Shown here in pieces: positions 16,737-26,717 of a DNA stretch of 64,000 nucleotides. Source of the stretch: Segatella copri (GTDB taxonomy: Bacteria; Bacteroidota; Bacteroidia; Bacteroidales; Bacteroidaceae); assembly GCF_026015625.1 (NCBI RefSeq), contig NZ_JAPDVG010000001.1, positions 1,860,001 to 1,924,000 of the forward strand. Direction: 5' to 3'. A model generated the notes under the pieces. That model saw only the letters and a list, made by a program, of their open reading frames with translations, was not told the origin of the DNA and searched no databases. How positions within the stretch are numbered: the stretch's first letter is position 1; every line of letters starts with the position of its first letter. A program made the translations under genes and the position numbers.

Positions 16737-18860
16737 TTAAAAGTGTACTCTCACTCCTGCGTAGAACATCCTGCCCTCTACAGGTCCCCAAACCAAGGTT
16801 GGCTCGAAATCGCTTCCCCATGGGTTGCTGGCACCATAGATAGGAGTTTTCTGCTTGAAACCAGTCAGGTTCTCGCCTCCCACATAGATGCTCCAATGGC
16901 GGAACCATCTCGTAACCTGCGCACTCACTTGCCCGAAGCTATGGAAACGAGGAGACCATGACTGGCTTCCATCTGCCAACTGGTAAGGCTCAGGATTTCT
17001 GCCTCCACCATTCAACTGCACGGTGGCATCAAATTGCCATAGGCCAAGTGGAGTCTTATAGGAAGCCGTGAAGAGCGCCTTATACTTGCTGGTCAATGGC
17101 TTTTCTTTCAAGGTTTTGCCATAATCGTAGGTACACTTCACATCGTTCAGACGATAAGCCGCTGTTATCTCCAAGCCCTTCAGCAATGGATAAGAGGCAT
17201 CTATCTGGAAGGTGTGCGAATAAGACTTGCCCATCAAATTGCAGATGGAGATAAGCCCCTTGTTGGCATCATAATCCACCACCGCTTGATTCTTGAAGTC
17301 GGTATAGTAATACTCAGCGTTCAGTTTCAGTGTCTTGCCAAACATCGGGATGTAGAAAGCGGTACTCATACCATAGTTCCAAGCCTCCTCTTGCTTAAGT
17401 CCATCACCCGTAATCTGAAACTGCCTGCCACTCGCCAAGAGATAGTTGTACTCTGCCAAGCCAAATACCGTGCGATAGCCCTTACCTGCTGACAAGCGGA
17501 TGCTGATGGCATCGACAGGCGAATACTTCACGTGGAACCGAGGGGTGAAGAAATTGCCATAGATAGAGCTATGGTCGAAACGGACACCTGCCATCACTGT
17601 CAACTTCGTGCCTAACGTATAGGTGTATTGGGCGTATGCTCCAGGAGTCGTCTCCTTCTCGTTCATTCTCTGCATCTCCGACAAAAGATAAGGAGAGTCT
17701 TCTTGCCCTACTGCCGGTCTTGGAGAAACATTCACATTGGCGCGCTGTCCCAGGTAATCATGGTTGACGCTCAAACCTACCGACAAATTGTGCTGATGAG
17801 TAAAATTGGTCTCAAATATCAGCGAGCCATAGAGATTCTTCTCATTGAGGTTGTAGAACCTGTTGCCATACTGGGCATCGAGTTGGTGCATCGAAGCCGA
17901 GGACATGAAGGCAATATTGGTGCCATGCTCGTGATTGAGGATGAAGGCATGTTTCATATAACCCTCATAGCGGTTGGTATGGAGCTTGATTCGATAAATA
18001 TCATCACTATGAACATGTTCCTCATCCTGCCCACTGGTACGAATCTCCTTTAAAGCCCCAAGTCCACCATGAAAGATGTAGTGCTTGCCTTTATACAGCC
18101 AACGGTTCTGTACATTATATTGTTCTCTGCCTGGCATATCATAGAAACCATCGCCATTGTCATCATGGTTTTTGAGGATATTCTCATGATGCAACAATAT
18201 CTCCGTTGCCCACTTATCCGACAGATGAACGTTGGCATCGGCGTTTGCTTCGATTCGGCTCTTGGTATCGCCAAAGAGGTTCACCTCCACCTGTTGCTCA
18301 TCCTCTGGCTTCAAGTAATCCACATTGATTTGACCTGTAATCGACTCATAGCCATTCTTCACCGAAGCACTACCCTTGGATACTTGAATGCCTTTCATCC
18401 AAGGTCCCGGCACATAGCCCAGGGCGTATGGGATGGCTGCACCACGGAAATTCGGCAGATTCTCGGTGAGCATCTGTACGTAAGTGCCCGAAAGACCAAG
18501 GAGTTTGATTTGTCTTGCGCCCGTCGTGGCATCATTATAAGCCACATCCACCGATGGATTGGTCGTGAAACTCTCGCCCAGGTTGCAACAAGCCGCCTTG
18601 AAGAGCTCATCCTTATTCACGGCGATGCCATTCACGGCACCAGCCAATCGGGAAGTGCCCGACTTGCGAGCCACCACCTTCACCTCCTGCAAGGTCTCGT
18701 CCTTGAAGATGGAATCCTGAGAGGAGGAATCTACAGAGTTATTTTCTACAGAATTATTATATGATGATGACAGAGACACAACCTCTGTCTTATTGTTTTT
18801 TGCATAAGTCTCAGCACCAATAACCAGCAAGGCACTGAGCAATATATATCTTGAATACAT
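16737..18860 (-). CDS. TonB-dependent receptor, probably metal-related
   Basis: 707 residues with a signal peptide (MYSRYILLSALLVIGAETYA). The plug domain lies at about 55-175 (LQEVKVVARKSGTSRL...NPSVDVAYNDATTGARQIKLLGLSGTYVQMLTENLPNFRG). A 22-strand barrel follows and ends in GVRVHF with the C-terminal Phe needed for BAM. It lacks the CarboxypepD_reg domain of SusC proteins, so it is a siderophore/metal/cofactor type. A His-rich loop (DEEHVHSDD) and the HMA and Cys-rich neighbours suggest a metal substrate; which metal is not determined. Confidence 0.9.
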   Translation of the reverse strand: MYSRYILLSALLVIGAETYAKNNKTEVVSLSSSYNNSVENNSVDSSSQDSIFKDETLQEVKVVARKSGTSRLAGAVNGIAVNKDELFKAACCNLGESFTTNPSVDVAYNDATTGARQIKLLGLSGTYVQMLTENLPNFRGAAIPYALGYVPGPWMKGIQVSKGSASVKNGYESITGQINVDYLKPEDEQQVEVNLFGDTKSRIEANADANVHLSDKWATEILLHHENILKNHDDNGDGFYDMPGREQYNVQNRWLYKGKHYIFHGGLGALKEIRTSGQDEEHVHSDDIYRIKLHTNRYEGYMKHAFILNHEHGTNIAFMSSASMHQLDAQYGNRFYNLNEKNLYGSLIFETNFTHQHNLSVGLSVNHDYLGQRANVNVSPRPAVGQEDSPYLLSEMQRMNEKETTPGAYAQYTYTLGTKLTVMAGVRFDHSSIYGNFFTPRFHVKYSPVDAISIRLSAGKGYRTVFGLAEYNYLLASGRQFQITGDGLKQEEAWNYGMSTAFYIPMFGKTLKLNAEYYYTDFKNQAVVDYDANKGLISICNLMGKSYSHTFQIDASYPLLKGLEITAAYRLNDVKCTYDYGKTLKEKPLTSKYKALFTASYKTPLGLWQFDATVQLNGGGRNPEPYQLADGSQSWSPRFHSFGQVSAQVTRWFRHWSIYVGGENLTGFKQKTPIYGASNPWGSDFEPTLVWGPVEGRMFYAGVRVHF

Positions 18861-18979
18861 AAATATATTTCCTTTTATCCGAATCTTAAATCTTCGCTTC
18901 GGATGATTTTACCATTTTTATATATGTATGCAACCCTAAGATTTTACTGATAGGGATAGGCATACGACAATCTTGGCTG

Positions 18980-18987
18980 CAAAAGTA
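18980..18987 (-). promoter_or_regulatory. -7 element for the TonB receptor gene
   Basis: CAAAAGTA on plus equals TACTTTTG on minus, about 120 bp upstream of the start codon. Confidence 0.45.
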
Positions 18988-19026
18988 CAGAAAAACTTTT
19001 GCAACCTATTTGCAAATATGGAAAAA

Positions 19027-19440
19027 TCAAATAATCAGGATGTTAAGGAGGGCAAGATAAGCCCTTGGAGGCGAATGCGGAACGTTTTGATTCCAATATC
19101 TTGCCTTTTGAATGCTACAGATAACAGGACGAGGCAACGTCTGCCAAAGGGCTGGCACGATGCCTGCAAACACTGGTGCTGCATCGAAATCCAAGTGCTG
19201 GATAGAGACCGTAGGCGATAGTTTTACCAGCTCCACTTCCATGCAATGTTTGTTCACCTGTGCGCCCAGCTTGCCTAGGCAACAATCATGGTGCATGCTA
19301 CGTTTCACGCAACAGTCAGTCACCATACCCACCATCACCTTGTCATAGTGAAGGCAGTGCATGACGGTAGTACCCACGCTCAAGTAAACCACCATGAGCG
19401 AGAGCATCAAAGCCATCAATATGTTGAGCGAACGTTTCAT
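19027..19440 (-). CDS. Cys/His-rich membrane-anchored protein (HYC_CC_PP-like)
   Basis: 137 residues from ATG 19440 (an upstream in-frame start at 19476 would add 12 residues). One hydrophobic helix (ILMALMLSLMVVYLSVGTTV) is followed by metal-ligand-rich HCLHYDKV, DCCVKR and MHHDCCLG and a final PPRAYLALLNILII. The pattern of Cys pairs plus a C-terminal SPPR block resembles the HYC_CC_PP proteins of Bacteroidetes that sit beside metal TonB receptors. A metal-binding periplasmic role is inferred. It precedes the receptor gene on the same strand by about 170 bp. Confidence 0.7.
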   Translation of the reverse strand: MKRSLNILMALMLSLMVVYLSVGTTVMHCLHYDKVMVGMVTDCCVKRSMHHDCCLGKLGAQVNKHCMEVELVKLSPTVSIQHLDFDAAPVFAGIVPALWQTLPRPVICSIQKARYWNQNVPHSPPRAYLALLNILII

Positions 19441-19625
19441 ACCTATTTTTTGCACCTTTCTTTTCTCAAGTTGCAAAATTAAGCATTTCCATCAAAACAA
19501 TAACTTAATACCCCTATAATTTAATAACCTTTAACAGCTCTTGAATGAGCATGAATGCCCCCACACTTTCTGTTAATCTTTACTATATTCCTGCGAGAAA
19601 ACTTGCAGGATAAAGGGAATATGAG

Positions 19626-19633
19626 TAACTTTG
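19626..19633 (+). promoter_or_regulatory. -7 element for the MFS transporter gene
   Basis: TAACTTTG followed by CAC, about 90 bp before ATG 19722. Confidence 0.55.
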
Positions 19634-19721
19634 CACACGAATTTCTGAAACTATTGTCTTACAAAGACATAAAATAAGAGAGAAACTATTTTTTAAGGAT
19701 AATATTGACTCATAAGAACAA

Positions 19722-20861
19722 ATGAAAAAAGGACTATTTGCACTCGCGCTGGGTACCTTTACCTTGGGCATCGCTGAATTTATCATCGAGGGCATCATCA
19801 CAGACATCGCTCACAACATGAACGTTTCCATCCCGGAAGCAGGACATCTCATCTCCATCTATGCACTCGGCGTCTGCGCCGGAGCTTTCTCGCTGATACT
19901 CATGCACAAGTATCATCCCAAGAAGATATTGATGTTCCTGGCTTCGCTCATCACCTTCGGAGCTGTCATCGCCTCAGTAGCACCTAACTACTGGCTCTTA
20001 CTCTGCGCCCGCTTTATAGAAGGTCTGCCTCATGGCGCCTACTTCGGAACGGGTACCATCGTGGCGGTGAAGATAGCCAAAGAGGGTAAGGGAACCAATG
20101 CCGTGGCGATGATGTGCGCAGGTATGCCAGTGGCCAACCTACTGGGGGTGCCGGTGGGAACCTTCCTGAGTCACATGTTCAGCTGGCGAGTACCTTTTGT
20201 CAGCTGTATCGTGCTCGGATTCATCACCTTATACATGATTCACAGATGGGTTCCGGATGTAGAAGCACTGCCAAACAACGGTATGAAGGCACAGTTCCAT
20301 TTCCTCCGCAACAAGGCTCCTTGGCTCATCATCGCAGCCACCTTCCTGGGCAATGGCGGCATCCTCTGCTGGTTCAGTTATATCTCGCCGCTGCTTCAGA
20401 TGGAGGGCGGATTCAGCGCAGCCAGCATCTCTCTGCTGATGATTCTTGCAGGCGGCGGAATGGTAGTAGGCAATCAGGTGAGCGCCTTGCTTGCCGACCG
20501 CTTCAAGCCGGGTCGCTTTACCTGTTATCTCCAGTTTCTGGCGGCAGCTGCACTTCTGTTCACCTTCTTCCTCGCCCCTTTCGGCTGGGTATCTGTGGTG
20601 CTGATGTTCATCTGCTGCGCCTGTCTTTTCGGCATCGGATCGCCTGAGCAATTCCTCATCGTGAAGCATGCCAAGGGTGGCGAAATGCTGGGCGGCTGCT
20701 GCATTCAGGGCGCCTTCAATCTGGGTAACGCCATGGGAGCTTTCCTCGGTGGTATTCCTGTTGCGATGGGATTGGGATACAACTTCCCTGCCCTTATCGG
20801 TGTGCCGATGGCATTGGCAGGAGCCATCTGTCTGCTGGTTTTCCATAAGAAATATGAATAA
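19722..20861 (+). CDS. MFS transporter, AraJ-like (DHA1)
   Basis: 379 residues and about 12 hydrophobic helices. The opening LFALALGTFTLGIAEFIIEGIITDIAHNMNVSIPEAGHLISIYALGVCAGA is the signature of the AraJ/NepI-type DHA1 efflux group; HKYHPKKILMF is the loop 2-3 motif, and RFIEGLPHGAYFGTGTIVA follows. Proton-driven export of a small molecule (sugar, nucleoside or drug) is the family role; the substrate is unknown. Monocistronic. Confidence 0.9.
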   Translation: MKKGLFALALGTFTLGIAEFIIEGIITDIAHNMNVSIPEAGHLISIYALGVCAGAFSLILMHKYHPKKILMFLASLITFGAVIASVAPNYWLLLCARFIEGLPHGAYFGTGTIVAVKIAKEGKGTNAVAMMCAGMPVANLLGVPVGTFLSHMFSWRVPFVSCIVLGFITLYMIHRWVPDVEALPNNGMKAQFHFLRNKAPWLIIAATFLGNGGILCWFSYISPLLQMEGGFSAASISLLMILAGGGMVVGNQVSALLADRFKPGRFTCYLQFLAAAALLFTFFLAPFGWVSVVLMFICCACLFGIGSPEQFLIVKHAKGGEMLGGCCIQGAFNLGNAMGAFLGGIPVAMGLGYNFPALIGVPMALAGAICLLVFHKKYE

Positions 20862-20887
20862 AAATGCGATAATCCGAAATAAATGAT

Positions 20888-20895
20888 TATCTTTG
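20888..20895 (+). promoter_or_regulatory. -7 element for the M3 peptidase gene
   Basis: TATCTTTG, 29 bp before ATG 20924. Confidence 0.55.
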
Positions 20896-20923
20896 CAAAA
20901 GAATTTCAAATAAACAAAGAAAC

Positions 20924-23065
20924 ATGATGAAACTTAACAAGACTTTCCTTACCCTGGGCTTGGCCGCAGCACTCCTGCAGATGCCAGCCTCATCGTTCGC
21001 ACAGACTGCGGGCGGTAACCGTCAGAATCCTCTTTTAACAAAGAGCAGTCTTCCATTCGGTGCTCCTGACTTCAGCAAGATTCAGGAGAGCGATTACCTG
21101 CCAGCCATCGAAGCGGCTATCAAAGAGCAGCGTGCCAACATCCAGAAGATTGTAAACAACAAGAAGAAGCCTAACTTCCAGAACACCATCCTCGCCTATG
21201 AGGAGAGCGGTGCGCTGCTCGAAAAGGTGACTAACATCTTCTTTGGTCTCACCAGTGCCCACAAAACTCCGGGCATCGCCGAAACCGAAAAGAAGGCTAC
21301 CCCATTGCTGACCGAACTCGACAATGAAATTTCGTTCAACAAGAAACTCTTCGAGCGCATCAAGTATGTTTACGACAACGAATATAAGAAGCTCAAGGGC
21401 GAAGACAAGCGCCTTACTGAGGTTATCTATAAGAGTTTTGTACGTTCAGGTGCCCTTCTTTCTGCCGAGAAGATGGAGCGCATGAAGCAGACCAACTCCC
21501 GCATCTCTGAGTTACAGCAGGAATGGGGCAATCTTCTTCCTGCCGCTACCAACAACGCCGTGGTTTGGGTAAACAGCAAGGAAGAGCTCGCCGGATTGAG
21601 CGATGCTGACATTGCACAATGCAAGAAAGATGCAGAGAGCCGCGGAGGCAAGGCGCCTTACTGCATCGTCATCATCAACACCACCCAGCAGCCTATCCTC
21701 ACCAATCTCCAGAACCGCGAACTGCGCAAGAAGGTGTATATGGCAAGCATCCACCGTGCCGACGGAACCAACCCAAAATTCAACACCTTCCCTATCGTAA
21801 CCGAGATTGCCAAGTTGCGTGCCGAGAAGGGCAAACTGATGGGATATGACAACTATGCCGACTATTCGCTCGAAAAGACGATGGCTAAGAACAGTAAGAA
21901 TGTGGATGATTTTCTGAAGCAGCTCATCAAGGAATATGCTCCTAAGGCTGATGCTGAAACCAAGGCGATAGAAGCGTATGCACAGAAGACTGAAGGCAAG
22001 GACTTCAAGCTGCAGCCATACGACCGCTTCTATTATTCTGCGAAGATGAAGAAGGAGATGCTCAACATTACCGATGATGAGATCAAGCCATACTTCAACA
22101 TCGACAGCGTACAGGTGAATGGTGTATTCTATGCCGCCCATCGTGTTTACGGACTGAACTTCAAGCAGCGCAAGGATATCCCAACCTATCACCCAGACAT
22201 GAAGGTATTCGAGGTGAGCGACAAGAACGGCAAGCCAATCGCCCTCTTCTACAGCGATTACTTCCGCCGTCCTACCAAGCGTGGCGGTGCATGGATGAGT
22301 GCCTTTGCCAAGCAGAGCAAGCAGCGCAGCCAGTTGCCTATTATATATAATGTATGCAACAATGCCAAGGCACCGGAGGGTCAGCCATCTCTCATCACAT
22401 GGGATGAGGTTACTACCCTGTTCCATGAGTTCGGTCATGCACTTCACGGAATCCTTTCCGACTGCAAATACAATACCCTTTCAGGAACAGCCGTTGCCCG
22501 CGATTTCGTAGAGATGCCATCCCAGTTTAACGAATCGTTTGCTTCTATTCCGGAGATATTCGACCATTACGCCCGTCATACCGAGACCGGAGCTGCGATG
22601 CCAGCCGATCTGAAAGAGCGCATGCTGAAGAGCATCAGCTTCCAGACCGCTTATTCACTGGGCGAGAATCTGGCTGCTACCTGTCTTGACCTTGCCTGGC
22701 ACAAGATTAGCGAAGAAGAGGTGCCTTCACCTTATATGGCAGGCGCCTTCGAGAAGGAAGAGCTCCACAACATCGGTTTGCTCAACACCCAGATTCCTCC
22801 TCGCTACAGCACATCATACTTCAACCATGTATGGGGCGGCGGTTATGCTGCAGGCTATTACAGCTATCTCTGGACAGAGGTGCTGGCTGTGAACATCGCC
22901 GACTACTTTGCAAAGCATGGTGCCTTAGATCCAGCCGTTGGTCAGGCATTCCGCGATAAGATTCTGAGCCGTGGCAACACCAAGGACCAGATGGAAATGT
23001 TTACCGACTTTACAGGTATGGAGAAGCCAGATGCTTCCGGATTCCTGAAAGCAAGAGGTTTATAA
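20924..23065 (+). CDS. dcp: M3-family peptidyl-dipeptidase
   Basis: 713 residues with an N-terminal signal peptide (LTLGLAAALLQMPASSFAQ). The thermolysin-type zinc site TLFHEFGHALHG lies near residue 500, with the downstream Glu-containing MPSQFNESFA; GGGYAAGYYSYLW near the C-terminus is typical of Dcp/OpdA peptidases. It should remove dipeptides from peptide C-termini in the periplasm. The length is normal. Monocistronic, ended by the hairpin at 23093. Confidence 0.93.
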   Translation: MMKLNKTFLTLGLAAALLQMPASSFAQTAGGNRQNPLLTKSSLPFGAPDFSKIQESDYLPAIEAAIKEQRANIQKIVNNKKKPNFQNTILAYEESGALLEKVTNIFFGLTSAHKTPGIAETEKKATPLLTELDNEISFNKKLFERIKYVYDNEYKKLKGEDKRLTEVIYKSFVRSGALLSAEKMERMKQTNSRISELQQEWGNLLPAATNNAVVWVNSKEELAGLSDADIAQCKKDAESRGGKAPYCIVIINTTQQPILTNLQNRELRKKVYMASIHRADGTNPKFNTFPIVTEIAKLRAEKGKLMGYDNYADYSLEKTMAKNSKNVDDFLKQLIKEYAPKADAETKAIEAYAQKTEGKDFKLQPYDRFYYSAKMKKEMLNITDDEIKPYFNIDSVQVNGVFYAAHRVYGLNFKQRKDIPTYHPDMKVFEVSDKNGKPIALFYSDYFRRPTKRGGAWMSAFAKQSKQRSQLPIIYNVCNNAKAPEGQPSLITWDEVTTLFHEFGHALHGILSDCKYNTLSGTAVARDFVEMPSQFNESFASIPEIFDHYARHTETGAAMPADLKERMLKSISFQTAYSLGENLAATCLDLAWHKISEEEVPSPYMAGAFEKEELHNIGLLNTQIPPRYSTSYFNHVWGGGYAAGYYSYLWTEVLAVNIADYFAKHGALDPAVGQAFRDKILSRGNTKDQMEMFTDFTGMEKPDASGFLKARGL

Positions 23066-23092
23066 TGCATAAAATTACGATATGAAACAGGT

Positions 23093-23128
23093 AGAGGGTG
23101 TGCCATAAGTTAATGACACACCCTCTTT
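23093..23128. terminator. Bidirectional terminator (shared GAGGGTGTG hairpin)
   Basis: AGAGGGTGTG (23093-23102) pairs with CACACCCTCT (23117-23126). It lies between convergent genes and resembles the hairpin at 46601-46638. Confidence 0.8.
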
Positions 23129-23130
23129 CT

Positions 23131-24129
23131 TTATCCTTTAATAGCCTGAGGTGTCCAGCTCTTCAGGAATCTGAGCACCTTTTCTTCGTTATATCCCTTA
23201 CCTTCTTCCAGGAAACTGGAATCCTGGATATGGAGAACCTTTCCGGTTTCATCGAGCACCACAAAGACCGGGAATCCGAAACGCTGAGGATTGTTCAGTC
23301 GCTTCATCAGCTGCTCAGCCTTCTTCACCGCCGCATCACCGGCAGTTTTTCTGCGATTGTAGTTCACATGAATATATTCGAAATGATCATTCACCATCTT
23401 GTTGACCGCAGCATTCTTCTCTACAAAATCGGCAAACTTCAAGCACCATGGGCACCAGTTACCACCTACCTGACAGATAACAAACTTGCCATTCTTCTTG
23501 GCTTTAGCCAAAGCCTCATCAATCTGAGCCATCGGATCGATGCTTTCATTATACACCTTCTTGAGAGCAGTCTGCACCTGAGCAGGTTTCAATGCTCCTG
23601 CCTGGTCGAGCGAATCCAGTTTCTTCATCATCTCCTCCGCCTTCACGGTAGAGAATGCAACCTTACCTTCCGGATTGATCAGATAAGAGGTAGGAATCCA
23701 TAAGATGTGATAATCCTTGGAAATCTTTGTTTCCTTCCATTTCTTAAACTCACAGTATTGCAACCAGGTATACTGATTATCACCCAGATATTTCTTCATC
23801 TTCGCCTCATCGGTATCAAAAGAAACACCCACTACCTGGATCTTGGTATTGTATTTGTCACAGATAGCCTTCACCATCGGCATGTCTCTTCTGCAGTCTG
23901 GACACCAGGAAGCCCAGAAATCGAGCATGGTCCAGACACCTGGAACCGTCTTTCCGTCTTTATCCCTCTGAGTCTTCTTATCTGAAAGCTGGAAGATTTT
24001 CTTCCCCGTCTTACTGTCAGTAATCGTGAAGTCGGGAGCCTCGGTGCCTACAGGCAGCAAGTCAAGCGATGTCTGTGCTCTACCGACGACAGCCGTCATC
24101 AGGAGCAAAAAGAATAATAGTTTCTTCAT
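23131..24129 (-). CDS. Exported protein with two thioredoxin folds
   Basis: 332 residues with a signal peptide (MKKLLFFLLLMTAVVGRA). An AhpC/TlpA-type redoxin domain comes first (VGTEAPDFTITDSKTGKKIFQ; active site WASWCPDCRRDMP). A second thioredoxin fold follows with GGNWCPWCLKFADF at about residue 225. Both CxxC pairs are intact. A periplasmic disulfide reductase or reductant relay is expected; partners are not indicated by context. Confidence 0.9.
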   Translation of the reverse strand: MKKLLFFLLLMTAVVGRAQTSLDLLPVGTEAPDFTITDSKTGKKIFQLSDKKTQRDKDGKTVPGVWTMLDFWASWCPDCRRDMPMVKAICDKYNTKIQVVGVSFDTDEAKMKKYLGDNQYTWLQYCEFKKWKETKISKDYHILWIPTSYLINPEGKVAFSTVKAEEMMKKLDSLDQAGALKPAQVQTALKKVYNESIDPMAQIDEALAKAKKNGKFVICQVGGNWCPWCLKFADFVEKNAAVNKMVNDHFEYIHVNYNRRKTAGDAAVKKAEQLMKRLNNPQRFGFPVFVVLDETGKVLHIQDSSFLEEGKGYNEEKVLRFLKSWTPQAIKG

Positions 24130-24188
24130 ACAATTTTTCTGTTTATGTCTGTTACTTCAAATATATATATTAATATTAACCATCGAGA

Positions 24189-25682
24189 CTAGAACTGATA
24201 ATAAATGAACGGCTGTACACTCTCCTGAGAAACCTCAACTACCATCTGCAGACAGATGATGAAGAGCAGCAGTTTAGCCACCCAAGGCAGAAGGATGAAC
24301 CGCGCCTGAAGACGGTGATACTGGCGCTCGGTAAAGAGATAGCTCAGCATGACACCTATGATGCAAAGCGTCCAGGCAGGACGGGCATGGAAGAAAGGCA
24401 CCAGATAATCGATGCTGAAATCATTTGCCACCTTATCATACATCTTCCCCAACACACCCAAATCCTTGGCACGGAAAAAAGACCACGCAAAGCATATATA
24501 TAAATAGGTGATGAGCCAGCTGAGAAAATTGCCAGCCAGCGTACGGGGAATGCTTATGCCCAACTGACGGCTGAAGAACTTATGCACCACAAGTCCGAAA
24601 CCATGAAGAGCACCCCAGATGACGAACATCCAGGAAGAGCCATGCCATAAGCCTGCCACCAGCATGGTGAGGAAGTTGTTGAAATACATGCGCACCTTTC
24701 CCTTCCGGTTTCCACCCAGCGGAATATACACATAATCGCGGAACCAGAAGGAAAGCGAGATGTGCCAGCGACGCCAGAACTCGGTAACCGAGAGTGAACG
24801 GTAAGGGAAATAGAAGTTGTCGGGCAGATAGAAACCCAGAATGGCTGCCACACCGATACTCATATCGCTGTATCCCGAGAAATCGAGGAAAATCTGTACA
24901 GGATAGCCGAAGAGCGCTGCCAGATTCTCGAAACCCGAGAAGGTTTGCGGCGCATCAAACACCCAGTTGTTGAACTGTGCGATATAATCGCTCAGCATAT
25001 TCTTCTTGACCAGTCCCAACATGATGAGGAAGAGTCCCGTCCACAGCATTCTGCTGGAAGCCTGTTCGTTTCGTTTCAGTCTGGGTATCAGATTGGCGGC
25101 ACGGGTGATAGGACCCGCCATCAGCAGCGGAAAGAAGGTGAGATAGAAGCAATACTCCAGGAGCGTTACTTCCATGTCAAACTTGCGCTTATAGGTATCT
25201 ACCGCATAGCTGATAGCCTGGAAGGTATAGAACGAGATACCTACAGGCAGAGCGATAGACTGCAGGGAGAAGTTGGTGCTGAACATCTCGTTGACTACAT
25301 CGCCAATGATGAAATTGGTATATTTGAAATAGCACAGCAGAGCCAGGTCTACAAGCACTACGAAGGTGAGCAGCGCCTTGCGCGCCTTCCCCTCATGCAG
25401 TCTCATTTCCTGGGTTACGGCATAATTGATGCAAGCCGTAAGCGGCAGCATCCACATCACCATTCCGTTCACCTTATAGGCAAAGAAAAGGCTGAAGCAG
25501 ATGACATACATCATCATAGCTGTGCGCGAATAGCTCTTGAGCAGGATATAAATGGCAAGGAAGAAGATGAAGAGCAGCGCAAACGGAATGCTGCCCATCA
25601 TCAGCGGAGAATCTGCCTGATAAACAAACAGCCGCTCTATCCAATGCCACAAGGCACTTATTTCGAATGTTGAATAATTCAT
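24189..25682 (-). CDS. MBOAT-family O-acyltransferase (AlgI-like)
   Basis: 497 residues with about ten membrane helices. The MBOAT core is present: SIALPVGISFYTFQAISYAVDTYK, FLDFSGYSDMSIGVA, SVTEFWRRWHISLSFWFRDYVYIPLGGNRKG and LVAGLWHGSSWMFVIWGALHG with the catalytic His. It would pass an acyl (acetyl) group across the membrane onto a polysaccharide. The SGNH gene at 25720 ends upstream on the same strand (gap 37 bp), forming the usual two-component O-acylation pair. Confidence 0.93.
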   Translation of the reverse strand: MNYSTFEISALWHWIERLFVYQADSPLMMGSIPFALLFIFFLAIYILLKSYSRTAMMMYVICFSLFFAYKVNGMVMWMLPLTACINYAVTQEMRLHEGKARKALLTFVVLVDLALLCYFKYTNFIIGDVVNEMFSTNFSLQSIALPVGISFYTFQAISYAVDTYKRKFDMEVTLLEYCFYLTFFPLLMAGPITRAANLIPRLKRNEQASSRMLWTGLFLIMLGLVKKNMLSDYIAQFNNWVFDAPQTFSGFENLAALFGYPVQIFLDFSGYSDMSIGVAAILGFYLPDNFYFPYRSLSVTEFWRRWHISLSFWFRDYVYIPLGGNRKGKVRMYFNNFLTMLVAGLWHGSSWMFVIWGALHGFGLVVHKFFSRQLGISIPRTLAGNFLSWLITYLYICFAWSFFRAKDLGVLGKMYDKVANDFSIDYLVPFFHARPAWTLCIIGVMLSYLFTERQYHRLQARFILLPWVAKLLLFIICLQMVVEVSQESVQPFIYYQF

Positions 25683-25719
25683 TTGTCTGTTCTGAAGATA
25701 TTATTTATTGAACTCTTTC

Positions 25720-26664
25720 TTATACGGAATCTTTATGGTTTACATGCTTTACCGCTGGAACCGTCTTGTCAGCAGCAGCCGGAGACGTTTTTCCTGCAGT
25801 TGCAGGTTCCTTGGTTGCAGCAGGACTTTCTGTGGTTTCAGGCACAGTTCCCTCTACAGGCCTAGAAAGAGAATCCTTCTTCACAGCCGTACTGTCAGCC
25901 CTGTGTTTGGTTCCAGGAGGCAAGATGGTAATCTGTCTGTATCTGCGGTCACGCTTATCCGGCATTTCCAAACGGAACGGATGCACACAATGACCGCTAT
26001 TCATCCATTCAACTATCTTATCCATCCACATGGCAGATGAAGCCATAGTCGGATGCCGGCCGTCTTTCTGGCGTTCGAAGGTAAGTTTGTAACTAGGATA
26101 ATAGCCTCGTGGTCCCATCACCTCACGGAGGAGTTTGTTATATCCATTATCCTCACACCAGTTTGGCGGACCAATCCATATCGTCGGAATATTACCTATC
26201 TTGCTCAAGATGGCACGGATGCGTTTTTCACATCCCTTCATATCAGCCGTATACAGTTCGTTGCTGCCCAGACATACAAAGACATGGGTAGGTTTGATAC
26301 GTTGGATATAATGCTGCAGGGTATCGGTAGCAGCCCAGTTTCTGGTGCCCGAACTCACCCAGGTAATACAGGTGAGTTTATGACCGTTCTTGTTGGCATA
26401 ATCAGCCAGTCGCAGACCTAGATATTCCGACATCGAGTCGCCGAAGATCAGTACTCGCTGCGCCGCCGTATCCACGGGTTCCTTTATCATGCTGTCAGCC
26501 TTTTCCTCTTCAGCAAGCTCTGCCTCGCTTTTACCGGTGAGCGCATCCATTCCAATCTGTTTCAGCGGAATGTTTTCAGCCACTTGCTCTGGAATAAAGG
26601 CATAAGCCAGCAGTCCTCCAATGGCTATTGCCAGCAGGGCTATCATTTTCCAGGTTTCTTTCAT
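25720..26664 (-). CDS. SGNH/GDSL-type esterase or transferase, MBOAT partner
   Basis: 314 residues. An N-terminal membrane anchor (MIALLAIAIGGLLAYAFIP) precedes an SGNH domain with block I RVLIFGDSMSEYLG, block III-like VFVCLGSNELY and the late DGRHPT carrying the catalytic Asp-x-x-His equivalent. The last 60 residues are Pro/Ala/Thr-rich and probably disordered. As a partner of the MBOAT protein it would transfer the acyl group to the extracytoplasmic acceptor. Probable operon with the downstream MBOAT gene. Confidence 0.87.
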   Translation of the reverse strand: MKETWKMIALLAIAIGGLLAYAFIPEQVAENIPLKQIGMDALTGKSEAELAEEEKADSMIKEPVDTAAQRVLIFGDSMSEYLGLRLADYANKNGHKLTCITWVSSGTRNWAATDTLQHYIQRIKPTHVFVCLGSNELYTADMKGCEKRIRAILSKIGNIPTIWIGPPNWCEDNGYNKLLREVMGPRGYYPSYKLTFERQKDGRHPTMASSAMWMDKIVEWMNSGHCVHPFRLEMPDKRDRRYRQITILPPGTKHRADSTAVKKDSLSRPVEGTVPETTESPAATKEPATAGKTSPAAADKTVPAVKHVNHKDSV

Positions 26665-26717
26665 TTTATATCTTTAATGAGTTTTGGTTATTCTTTTTCT
26701 TATACATTCGCCCGACA

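Noticed and set aside
18069..18764. 231-codon plus-strand open frame
   Set aside because: Antisense shadow of the TonB receptor gene.
20924..23065. Thermolysin-like secreted toxin
   Set aside because: HEFGH and C-terminal blocks match ordinary M3 peptidyl-dipeptidases.
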